Origin: Oscillospiraceae bacterium | GTDB taxonomy: Bacteria > Bacillota > Clostridia > Oscillospirales > CAG-272 | Direction of reading: 5' to 3' | NCBI GenBank assembly: GCA_015063725.1 | Contig: SVTP01000027.1 | Coordinates: 1 to 33,648 of the forward strand | Length of the DNA stretch: 33,648 bases | Shown: positions 27,086-33,648 of the stretch, in pieces | How positions within the stretch are numbered: position 1 is the stretch's first letter | Layout: the number at the start of each line of letters is the position of its first letter | Notes under the pieces: generated by a model | What the model saw: only the letters and a program-made list of their open reading frames with translations | What the model was told of the DNA's origin: nothing | Database searches by the model: none | Position numbers and translations under genes: made by a program

Positions 27086-27517
27086 ATGAAAAACAAAACT
27101 TCAAAAACAATCGTTGCAATCTCGCTATCGGCACTTTTACTCATTGCGATAATATCTTGCGCCGCAAAATTCGTTTACCTTTCCCCTTCCTGTTATTCGG
27201 ATAACGACACCCTGACAAACCAAGAAAATTACTTTATTAAAAAAATCGCATTGGAATGTGTAGAGGCGCGGCTTTCGGTTTTTGCGGATTCAAACAGCGG
27301 TATATATGATTCTATTCAACTTGACAACGACCAAAACAATCGCAAACACGTTTTTGTTTTTATCAACAGCGATTTTATGGATAGCGTCCGAAAAGAGGAT
27401 GACAAATATATCGTCCGCGTACAAACCTATGGAATGGAATCGGTATCATCCGATTGTATATATGAAATTCATCTATCAAACGAATTTGATGTAACCTTTT
27501 TCGGTCTCGATCCGTAA
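27086..27517 (+). CDS. small putative lipoprotein, unknown function
   Basis: A 143-aa exported protein with no family I recognise. Residues 1-24 form a signal (KNKTSK, hydrophobic run, AIISC), making Cys25 the likely lipid site; if not processed there, it is an N-terminal anchor. The mature part has a helix with Cys/Glu residues (FIKKIALECVEARL) and a beta-rich C-terminus (HVFVFINSDF, YIVRVQTYGM, CIYEIHLSNEF). ATG 27086 has AAGGGGG five bases upstream. AT-rich compared with its neighbours, and flanked by a foldback element and a terminator, it has the look of an accessory gene. Confidence 0.78.
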   Translation: MKNKTSKTIVAISLSALLLIAIISCAAKFVYLSPSCYSDNDTLTNQENYFIKKIALECVEARLSVFADSNSGIYDSIQLDNDQNNRKHVFVFINSDFMDSVRKEDDKYIVRVQTYGMESVSSDCIYEIHLSNEFDVTFFGLDP

Positions 27518-27534
27518 TCAAAACAACATACTCT

Positions 27535-27563
27535 AACGAACACTCTTGCAGGTGTTCGTTTTT
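27535..27563 (+). terminator. intrinsic terminator of the small lipoprotein gene
   Basis: AACGAACAC (27535-27543) pairs with GTGTTCGTT (27552-27560), followed by T. Confidence 0.88.
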
Positions 27564-27577
27564 GTATTTCTTTCTCC

Positions 27578-27606
27578 TTGACAACCCCTTTTGTTTGTGG
27601 TACAAT
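27578..27606 (+). promoter_or_regulatory. sigma-A promoter of the VOC-ymdB operon
   Basis: TTGACA (27578-27583), 17 bases, TACAAT (27601-27606) with an extended TGG. Confidence 0.88.
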
Positions 27607-27666
27607 AACACTGATGACTTGGCGCGGTTGGAAAAACCAAATTCTCGCGCTCAAAAGGAGACTGTT

Positions 27667-28068
27667 ATGAAACGTTTAACAAAGGGCGTTCACCACATTG
27701 CCATCAAGTGTGCGGGGCGCGAGCATTTTGATAAAACCATCCACTTTTATCACACCCTTCTGGGGATGCCCATCGTGCGCGAATGGCAGACCAACGAGGG
27801 GATGCCCTGTGCTATGGTCGACATTGGCGGTGGCATGATGGAGATCTTCTCCAACGCCGAGGACACACTTCCCCAAGGCACGCTTCGCCATCTTGCATTC
27901 GCTACTGATAGCACCGACGATTGCATCGAAACCGTCCGCGAAGCGGGCTACGAAATCACAATGGAGCCCACCGACATCTGCATTGCATCCAATCCCCCCT
28001 ACCCCGCGCGCATCGGCTTTTGTATTGGTCCCGTAGGCGAGGAGATCGAATTCTTCCAAGAAAAATAA
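27667..28068 (+). CDS. VOC-superfamily (glyoxalase-fold) protein
   Basis: A 133-aa cytoplasmic protein with two beta-alpha-beta-beta-beta halves of the vicinal-oxygen-chelate fold. The four positions that bind metal in glyoxalase I-like enzymes are filled: His10 (VHHIAI), Glu59 (MMEIFS), His75 (RHLAFA) and Glu128 (EEIEFF). This favours a metal-dependent lyase, isomerase or dioxygenase; the substrate is unknown. ATG 27667 has AAAAGGAG seven bases upstream. It shares a promoter with ymdB, which begins 33 bases after its stop. Confidence 0.88.
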   Translation: MKRLTKGVHHIAIKCAGREHFDKTIHFYHTLLGMPIVREWQTNEGMPCAMVDIGGGMMEIFSNAEDTLPQGTLRHLAFATDSTDDCIETVREAGYEITMEPTDICIASNPPYPARIGFCIGPVGEEIEFFQEK

Positions 28069-28101
28069 AACACAAAACAGACAAAATAGAAAGGCACATC
28101 T

Positions 28102-28875
28102 ATGCGTATTCTTGCCCTTGGCGACGTTGTTGGACAGGTCGCCATCGAATATCTTGCGGACAAGCTCTGGGCGTTCCGCTCGAAAGAAAAAATTGATTTT
28201 TGCGTTGCAAACGGAGAGAACGCCACCGAGATCCGCGGCATTTCTGCCGCCGATGCCGAAGCTCTGCTCGGGACGGGCGTTGACCTGATCACGCTTGGCA
28301 ACCACGCCTTTGGCATGAAGGATATTTATGCCTATCTCGACGCCAACGAGCACTCTATCATTCGCCCTGCCAACTACCCCACCGACGCGCCGGGCGTTGG
28401 CTACACCGTTTGCGACGTCAACGGCTGGAGGGTGCTTTGCATCAACGCAAGCGGACGTGTTTACCTCGATCCGCTCGCCTCTCCCTTTGATACTGTCGAC
28501 CGCATCCTCGAGCGCGAGGACGGGCGTTATGACCTCGCTCTGCTCGACATTCACGCCGAAGCCACCAGCGAAAAGCTTGCCATCGGTCGCTATTTTGACG
28601 GGCGCATTCAGGTGATGTTCGGCACGCACACGCACGTTCCCACCGCCGACGAGCAGATCCTGCCCCACGGCTCGGGCTACATTACCGACCTCGGTATGTG
28701 CGGCCCTGTTGACGGCATCCTCGGCACCGATGCCGATGCTGTCATTCACCGCTTCCGCACCCTCATGCCCACGCGCTTCTCCGTCGCCTCGGGTGACGTC
28801 CGCGCACAAGGTGTCATTTTTGACGTTGACGAGGACGCGAGAAAAGTACGGAGCGTTAAGAGAGTGGTGTTTTGA
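28102..28875 (+). CDS. ymdB: YmdB-family metallophosphoesterase
   Basis: The family hydrolyses 2',3'-cyclic nucleotides and affects biofilm and motility choices in Bacillus. At 257 aa it has the expected length. Dinuclear metal ligands are visible in order: Asp8 (GDVVG), NGEN at 37-40, GNHAF at 66-70, DIHAEATSEK near 147, and GTHTHVPTAD near 173. Start ATG 28102 has GAAAGGC upstream. It is second in an operon with the VOC gene. In many Firmicutes ymdB follows rny; here rny lies 4 kb away on the other strand. The transcript runs into repeat copy E. Confidence 0.94.
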   Translation: MRILALGDVVGQVAIEYLADKLWAFRSKEKIDFCVANGENATEIRGISAADAEALLGTGVDLITLGNHAFGMKDIYAYLDANEHSIIRPANYPTDAPGVGYTVCDVNGWRVLCINASGRVYLDPLASPFDTVDRILEREDGRYDLALLDIHAEATSEKLAIGRYFDGRIQVMFGTHTHVPTADEQILPHGSGYITDLGMCGPVDGILGTDADAVIHRFRTLMPTRFSVASGDVRAQGVIFDVDEDARKVRSVKRVVF

Positions 28876-28892
28876 TAAGATTGCGGGTTATT

Positions 28893-29062
28893 GTGGGGGA
28901 ACTTTTTAGAAAAAGTTCCCCCACCCCCCCTCAAAAACTTTCGCACAAAAATAATCAAAATAAATTTGTTAGTACACGAACAGACAGTCGGCGCGAGCGC
29001 AACGCTCGCTTTTGCTCTCGCGAGCGATTAGGGACCACTAACCCTACTCGCTAAGAAAGTTG
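28893..29062 (+). repeat. structured 3' repeat, copy E
   Basis: Starts 17 bases after the ymdB stop. Stem 1 is 15 perfect pairs (28893-28907 with 28910-28924). Stem 2 is GCGAGCG/CGCTCGC, stem 3 is AGCG.TTAGGG with CCCTA.CGCT. Ends AAGAAAGTTG. The remaining intergenic bases to 29198 show no gene and no clear promoter. Confidence 0.85.
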
Positions 29063-29198
29063 TTTGTTATTGGCTAACGACAAAAAGCAACCAAAACATT
29101 ACCGCCACCCGTGATATGTGAGATAGAAAACCTGTTTATTATGGTATGGTTGGTTTTATCCATTAGCCGATCATCTTGTCACAAAGAAAGGGGTTTTT

Positions 29199-30161
29199 AT
29201 GGTAAGAAAAATTTTACAGGTCCTTTTTACGGCAATATTTTGCCTGAGTATTGCCGTTGGTGTCATCAGCGCCTTTTCCTATCCTCATGACAACGAGGCA
29301 TACGAACAGCTACAACCCGAAACATTTACACACGAGCCCATCGACTCGGTTTACATCAAGGAAGATTTGCAGCAAATTTACGTTTGCTACAATGCGGCAT
29401 CTTATGTCAATGTATATACCGTTGACGGCGAATTTCTCTGGGCGATCTCAACCCCCGATTTTAGCAACAACACGTATTTTGAAATTCTGGATGACAATCT
29501 GGTTGTTTACGATTCGGAAATCGCCTACCTCTACAACGCGAAAAACGGTGCTTTTGTCGCCAAACGAAACGCCGAAGAGTTGGAGTTGGCATACTACTTT
29601 GACTCCGGCGACGAGTCACTGCCCGAGCCTGCCCCGGGAGATTTTTGTTTTGATGGACACCAAGTATACAAAATAGAAGCGGACGGCAGTGAAACGGTGC
29701 TTGTAGAAAGGCCGTTCTGGCACACCCTTGTTGACCCCGTTTTTTGCATCCCGCTCACCTTTCTCGCGGCTTTGGGCATCGGTGTTCTGACCTTTTCAAA
29801 AGTGTTTCAAGAATACCGTTTTGTAAAAAGAAAATATACAACAGATAGGCAAGGCGTTGTTGTCGGTCACGCACGTGCAAGATTTATTCAAAAGTATTTT
29901 CGCGTAGCATCCATCGTCTACCTGGCGTTTGCGGTTTTGGATGTTCTTTTAGGCATCTTCCTTGACGGCATCCTCACCATTGGCATTCTCCCCCTCGCGC
30001 TACACTTCATTGTATCCAATGCTGTTTTTGCCAATATGATGGAGCGCATTCCCTTGACAGAAGACGAACAAAAAATTATGAATTTTTGGAACACCGCGCA
30101 ATTCGCCTCTTTTATCATTGCCTTTTTCTCGGTTATTGTTGCCACAGCGTTTGCCACCTAA
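29199..30161 (+). CDS. multi-TM protein with an extracytoplasmic beta domain, unknown function
   Basis: A 320-aa protein I cannot assign. Residues 5-26 form a signal or first TM helix. Residues ~27-180 are probably outside the membrane and beta-rich, with strand repeats like VYTVDGEFLWAIS and LVVYDSEIAYLYNAKNG that recall single blades of beta-propellers. Then come a TM at ~184-205, a basic cytoplasmic loop (~206-232) and three more hydrophobic segments (~235-255, 258-280, 297-318). ATG 29199 has AAAGGGG five bases upstream. The GH92 gene begins 27 bases after its stop, so the two are probably co-transcribed; a link to sugar sensing is only inferred. Confidence 0.8.
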   Translation: MVRKILQVLFTAIFCLSIAVGVISAFSYPHDNEAYEQLQPETFTHEPIDSVYIKEDLQQIYVCYNAASYVNVYTVDGEFLWAISTPDFSNNTYFEILDDNLVVYDSEIAYLYNAKNGAFVAKRNAEELELAYYFDSGDESLPEPAPGDFCFDGHQVYKIEADGSETVLVERPFWHTLVDPVFCIPLTFLAALGIGVLTFSKVFQEYRFVKRKYTTDRQGVVVGHARARFIQKYFRVASIVYLAFAVLDVLLGIFLDGILTIGILPLALHFIVSNAVFANMMERIPLTEDEQKIMNFWNTAQFASFIIAFFSVIVATAFAT

Positions 30162-30188
30162 AATACTCTTTTATATAAGGAGCTCACT

Positions 30189-32144
30189 ATGAAATACATC
30201 CCCTATGTGAACATAAAACAAGGCTCGGCGTCGATCTGCCGATTTTCCAACGGCAACACGTTGCCCTTGGTGCAGCGTCCGTTTGGCATGGCACCTTTCT
30301 GCCTGCAATCGGACGCGGGCGGCGGTCGCTGGTTCTTTCACCCCGATCACCCTTGCACCGAGGGCATCAGACTGACGCATCAGCCCAGCCCTTGGCTTGG
30401 CGAGTACGCCACTTTTTTGATGATTCCGCAAAACGACGTCATCTCCAACAACGCCCCCGGTGCGTGGTCGGGCTACCGTCCGCGTGAGTCGGTCTTTCGC
30501 CCCGACTACCTCAAGGTGACCTTTTTGCGCTCCAACTGCACCTTTGAGCTCACCCCCACCGATCGCGGCGGCGCGATCCGCCTGACCTTCCACGATGACC
30601 GCGCGTCGGTTCTCTCCTTCCTGCCCGTAACGGGCAACTACGCCTACCGCTACGATGCCGCCACCCACACGCTCATTGGCACAAACGATGCCACCGGCTC
30701 GGGTGTGGCTGTCAATTTTAAGTCCTACCTTGCCGTCAAGTTCCTTGGCGACGTGGTCGACGATGAAAAGGTTATCATTCAAAGCGGCAAGCACACCACA
30801 AACACGCACATTCCTCTGACAAGTCGCGTGGTCGAGGCGCGCATTGGCTTCTCCTACATCAGCGAGGAAATGGCACTTGCGACCATCAAACGCGAGTGTG
30901 GCGACCGCTCCTTTGAGGAGATCCGTCAGGAGAGCGAGGACGTTTGGGAAGAGATGCTCCACCGCGTTGAGGTCACCACCGAGACCGAGGACGAGATGCG
31001 CACCTTTTATTCATGCTTGTGGCGCACCTTCCTCTTTCCGCAGGCGGCTTACGAGTTGGATGCCGACGGCAAGCCTGTGCATTACGTTCCTGCCACGGGC
31101 GAGGTACGCCCCGGCTACCGCTACACAAACAACGGCTTTTGGGACACCAGCCGCACCGTCTACCCTCTCTTTACGCTCACAGCGCGCGAGGAGTTTGCCA
31201 AGATGCTTGAGGGGTTTGTTGGCGACTACGAGGAATCCGGGTGGCTCCCCCGTTGGCTCGGGCTTGGCGAGATCGGTTGCATGCCCAGCACCCTGATTGA
31301 CAGTGTGATCGCTTGTGCCGCCGTCAACGGCATTGGCTCTCGCGAGGTACTCGAAAAGGCGCTTGAGGGTATGCTTCATCACGCAAACAACGAGAGCGAA
31401 AATCCCATTTACGGTCGCAACGGCGCGCTCTCCTATTGCAAATACGGCTACGTTCCGCGGAACGAGCACCGCGAGTCGGTCAACCTCACGCTCGATGCCG
31501 CCTACGGCGACTGGTGCATTGCCACCGTTGCAAAGGTCCTTGGGCGTGATGACATTGTTGAGGAATACATGGCACGCTCCAAAAACTATCAAAATCTGTT
31601 TGATCCCGCCACCGGCTTTATGCGCGGCCGCGACACCGAGGGCAAGATGGCCGAAAACTTTGACCCCTGCACCTGGGGCGGCGAGTACACCGAGGGCTCT
31701 GCTTGGCAGAACTCGATGTTCGTGCCGCATGACGTCGACGGTCTTGCCGCGCTCTACGGTGGAAAAGAAAAGTTCCTTGAAAAGCTCGACGAGCTGTTTG
31801 CAACTCCCCCTCGCTACCGCGTATTCGGCTACGGTAACGAAATTCACGAGATGACCGAGATGGCTGCCGCCGACTTTGGTCAGTGCGCCATCTCCAATCA
31901 GCCGTCCTTCCATCTCCCCTTCCTCTATGCCGCCCTCGGCGAGCAGGAAAAGACCGATTATTGGGTGACAAAGCTCTGCCGCGAGGCATTCTCCTACCGC
32001 GACGACGGCTTCCCCGGCGACGAGGACAACGGCACCACCGCCGCTTGGTATGTCCTCGCTTCCCTCGGCTTCTACCCACTCTGCCCCGGCCACAAAGAGA
32101 TGATCAAATGCAAGCAACAGGTGAAGAGTTATAAGATTAGATAA
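30189..32144 (+). CDS. GH92 alpha-mannosidase, C-terminally shortened
   Basis: Exo-acting alpha-mannosidase family that uses calcium. Of 651 aa, residues ~1-230 form the beta-sandwich domain (GTDGHT-like elements are weak; RPFGMAPFCLQSD at 30-42), then the (alpha/alpha)6 barrel with NGFWDTSRT at 315-323, HEMTEM near 553, ISNQPSFH at 568-575 and GDEDNGTTAAWYVLASLGFYP at 610-630. The last carries the catalytic-base Asp/Glu positions by family analogy. No signal peptide, so it acts in the cytoplasm. The family normally runs 70-100 residues further; this protein ends 21 residues after GFYP with a lysine-rich tail, 12 bases before repeat copy F. Start has AAGGAG six bases upstream. Confidence 0.9.
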   Translation: MKYIPYVNIKQGSASICRFSNGNTLPLVQRPFGMAPFCLQSDAGGGRWFFHPDHPCTEGIRLTHQPSPWLGEYATFLMIPQNDVISNNAPGAWSGYRPRESVFRPDYLKVTFLRSNCTFELTPTDRGGAIRLTFHDDRASVLSFLPVTGNYAYRYDAATHTLIGTNDATGSGVAVNFKSYLAVKFLGDVVDDEKVIIQSGKHTTNTHIPLTSRVVEARIGFSYISEEMALATIKRECGDRSFEEIRQESEDVWEEMLHRVEVTTETEDEMRTFYSCLWRTFLFPQAAYELDADGKPVHYVPATGEVRPGYRYTNNGFWDTSRTVYPLFTLTAREEFAKMLEGFVGDYEESGWLPRWLGLGEIGCMPSTLIDSVIACAAVNGIGSREVLEKALEGMLHHANNESENPIYGRNGALSYCKYGYVPRNEHRESVNLTLDAAYGDWCIATVAKVLGRDDIVEEYMARSKNYQNLFDPATGFMRGRDTEGKMAENFDPCTWGGEYTEGSAWQNSMFVPHDVDGLAALYGGKEKFLEKLDELFATPPRYRVFGYGNEIHEMTEMAAADFGQCAISNQPSFHLPFLYAALGEQEKTDYWVTKLCREAFSYRDDGFPGDEDNGTTAAWYVLASLGFYPLCPGHKEMIKCKQQVKSYKIR

Positions 32145-32156
32145 GGACGCGGTTTT

Positions 32157-32325
32157 GTGGGGGAACTTCTTATAAGAAGTTCCCCCACACCCCCTCAAGA
32201 ATTTGCTGACAAGGATCTATCAAAAGAAATCCATAGTGCACTAACAGACAGTCGGCGCGAGGTGAAACCTCGCTTTGGCTCTCGCGAGCGGCTAGGGACC
32301 ACTAACCCTATCCGCTAGGAAAGTT
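32157..32325 (+). repeat. structured 3' repeat, copy F
   Basis: Starts 12 bases after the GH92 stop. Stem 1 is a perfect 32-base palindrome (32157-32188). Stem 2 is GCGAGG/CCTCGC, stem 3 is AGCGG.TAGGG with CCCTA.CCGCT. Ends with AGGAAAGTTG, 18 bases before the next gene. Confidence 0.87.
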
Positions 32326-32343
32326 GATAAACAAGGATATATT

Positions 32344-32730
32344 ATGAATATTGTAATCGAACAAGAATTTATAAAAAAATATATTGATAAAGGGTATCAG
32401 GAGCGATTGCTTTTGGAATTGGGATCTGCAAAACGCCGCACCAAAGCGCTGTCTCGCTTTTCTCATAATGTAGAAGAAATTTTGAATAAAAACACTATCA
32501 AAAAAACTGTCACGAATTTTAGCGACATCAAAGAAAACGACAAAACAGTCTACATAATATCGTGGGATAAAAACGACGGCACCCAAACATCTTTTGCGGA
32601 TGCCATAAAATATTGTGAAGCCGCATATACATCGGTTGTTTTGATTGGAAAGACCTTTGCGTTAATCAAAGAAGAAACCGAGGGTGGAACACCCAAAATC
32701 TTTTATCTTAAAAACCACAAGGTGCAATAA
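32344..32730 (+). CDS. small protein of unknown function
   Basis: A 128-aa soluble protein, not recognised. The N-terminal half is helical and basic (EFIKKYIDKGYQERLLLELGSAKRRTKALSRF), the C-terminal half is beta-rich (KTVYIISWDK, YTSVVLIGKTFALIKEE, PKIFYLKNHK). ATG 32344 has AAGGAT seven bases upstream. It is AT-rich against the GH92 gene before it. It sits directly behind repeat copy F without a visible promoter, so it is either read through from GH92 or driven from within the repeat. Small accessory, toxin-like or immunity-like roles are possible but nothing in the sequence proves one. Confidence 0.72.
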   Translation: MNIVIEQEFIKKYIDKGYQERLLLELGSAKRRTKALSRFSHNVEEILNKNTIKKTVTNFSDIKENDKTVYIISWDKNDGTQTSFADAIKYCEAAYTSVVLIGKTFALIKEETEGGTPKIFYLKNHKVQ

Positions 32731-32846
32731 AAACTCTGTATGTCATCCTGAGCGGTTTTGTTAGCTATTCTCTTTTGCATCTTTCCGTCTATCCGCGCAC
32801 TGAAAAATCTATTCTATTATTTTTTGTGAGTGCTTTTTGGAGGGGG

Positions 32847-32886
32847 TGCGGGGGAACACTTTTTCGCTGAAAAAGGTTCCCCCGCA
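32847..32886 (-). repeat. partial 3' repeat H (stem 1 only)
   Basis: TGCGGGGGAAC pairs with GTTCCCCCGCA, followed on the minus strand by ACCCCCTCCAAAAAGC as in the full copies. It lies downstream of rny but after the rny terminator; stems 2 and 3 are not recognisable. Confidence 0.55.
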
Positions 32887-32903
32887 AATCCTTCATAAAC
32901 ACA

Positions 32904-32944
32904 CAAAAGGGAAAAACCGAGATGGTTTTTCCCTTTTGTTTTGC
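32904..32944. terminator. bidirectional terminator downstream of rny
   Basis: A perfect 15-base stem (32904-32918 with 32924-32938, loop GAGAT) with A/T-rich flanks; the arm itself ends TTTTG on both strands. Confidence 0.85.
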
Positions 32945-33022
32945 ATTTATCGGAAGCCCGTGGGGGCTGTTATTTCATCACACCAGAATATATGATAAAA
33001 TCCGTTTTGGATCGGAGAGGAA

Positions 33023-33648
33023 TTATTTTGCATAATCGACGGTCCGAGTTTCGCGAATAAGATTCAGCTTGATCTGACCGGGATATTTTACTTCATCTTC
33101 AATCTTCTTTGCCATTTCGCGGGCAATGAGCTTCATGCCGTCATCGTTAACGATTTCGGGCTTGACCATAACGCGGATCTCACGTCCTGCCTGAATGGCG
33201 AATGCTTTATCAACGCCTTGGAAGCTTGCAGCGATTTCCTCGAGCTTTTGCAGGCGTTTAATGTAGTTTTCCATATCCTCGCGGCGTGCACCGGGGCGAG
33301 CTGCAGAAACAGCGTCTGCTGCCTGAACGAGCACTGCGACAATGGTTTGGGGCTCCACGTCATTGTGGTGTGCCTCAACTGCGTGAAGAACCTCGGGGCT
33401 CTCCTTATACTTTTTGAGTGCGTTAACACCCAATTCTACGTGCGAGCCTTCCATATCCTGGGGGAAAGCCTTACCGATATCGTGGAGAAGTCCTGCTCGG
33501 CGCGCGGTTGTGCCATCAACTCCGAGCTCGTCTGCCATAATACCTGCCAGCCATGCCACCTCGATGGAGTGCTGCAGTACGTTTTGCCCATAGCTTGTGC
33601 GGTAGCGCAAGCGACCGAGCAGTTTGATCAATTCGGGGTGGATTCCGT
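33023..33648 (-). CDS. rny: ribonuclease Y, C-terminal part (runs off the window)
   Basis: Membrane-anchored endoribonuclease that starts mRNA decay in Firmicutes. The ~208 residues seen are the HD domain and C-terminal region: LHPEL-type [22 protein letters not shown] at the window edge, [10 protein letters not shown], the metal-binding [17 protein letters not shown], then [14 protein letters not shown] and the ending [10 protein letters not shown] typical of the family. The N-terminal TM, coiled coil and KH domain lie beyond base 33648. No internal start should be assigned. It converges on the small unknown gene at 32344 with the terminator at 32904-32944 between them. Confidence 0.96.
   Translation of the reverse strand, partial: GIHPELIKLLGRLRYRTSYGQNVLQHSIEVAWLAGIMADELGVDGTTARRAGLLHDIGKAFPQDMEGSHVELGVNALKKYKESPEVLHAVEAHHNDVEPQTIVAVLVQAADAVSAARPGARREDMENYIKRLQKLEEIAASFQGVDKAFAIQAGREIRVMVKPEIVNDDGMKLIAREMAKKIEDEVKYPGQIKLNLIRETRTVDYAK

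Overview
The window most likely comes from an uncultured, gut-type clostridial Firmicute. The evidence is a mixture of clear Gram-positive and Clostridia signals: spoIVB (sporulation peptidase), DUF378, ribonuclease Y and YmdB, sigma-A promoters very close to TTGACA-N17-TATAAT (often with an extended TGn -10), AGGAGG-type ribosome binding sites, and many sugar-degrading genes. The lineage below class level cannot be fixed from this sequence.

Layout. 1-252: tRNA-Leu(TAA), tRNA-fMet(CAT) and a terminator. 253-2540: an AT-rich accessory stretch with two small-gene cassettes. Each is preceded by hairpins, a strong promoter and a repeated promoter/RBS block, and they encode a small helical protein, a two-TM protein and a lipoprotein. 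2590-5470: a GH63/MGH1-like glycosidase converging on 6-phosphofructokinase. 5514-9480: a lipoprotein solute-binding-like protein with a collagen-like N-terminus, divergent from rodA. 9487-14979: lacZ and recG, both on the minus strand. 15349-17566: DUF378, a four-TM protein with an unclear start, and an apparently highly expressed two-TM protein. 17594-18970: a Fur-family regulator translationally coupled to a heavy-metal permease, with two palindromes over its promoter. 19323-22400: spoIVB and asnS. 22653-26548: a minus-strand operon of a fused MFS-transporter/GH2 hydrolase and an HELGH membrane protease. 27018-28875: a lipoprotein, a VOC protein and ymdB. 29199-32144: a membrane protein plus a GH92 mannosidase. 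32344-33648: a small unknown gene and the 3' part of rny.

Sugar handling is the metabolic theme: a GH63-like enzyme, LacZ (GH2), the MFS-GH2 fusion, GH92, a solute-binding-like lipoprotein and phosphofructokinase. The sugar genes are scattered singly or in pairs, not gathered in one large locus.

The most striking non-coding signal is a ~170-190 nt structured repeat present in six full copies (A-F) and two partial ones. Every full copy begins 6-17 nt after a stop codon, on the same strand as that gene. Each has three stems whose sequences change between copies while pairing is kept, joined by nearly invariant linkers. I regard this repeat family as the best candidate for an undescribed system here, followed by the single-polypeptide transporter-hydrolase fusion and the compact hairpin array at 1391-1562.
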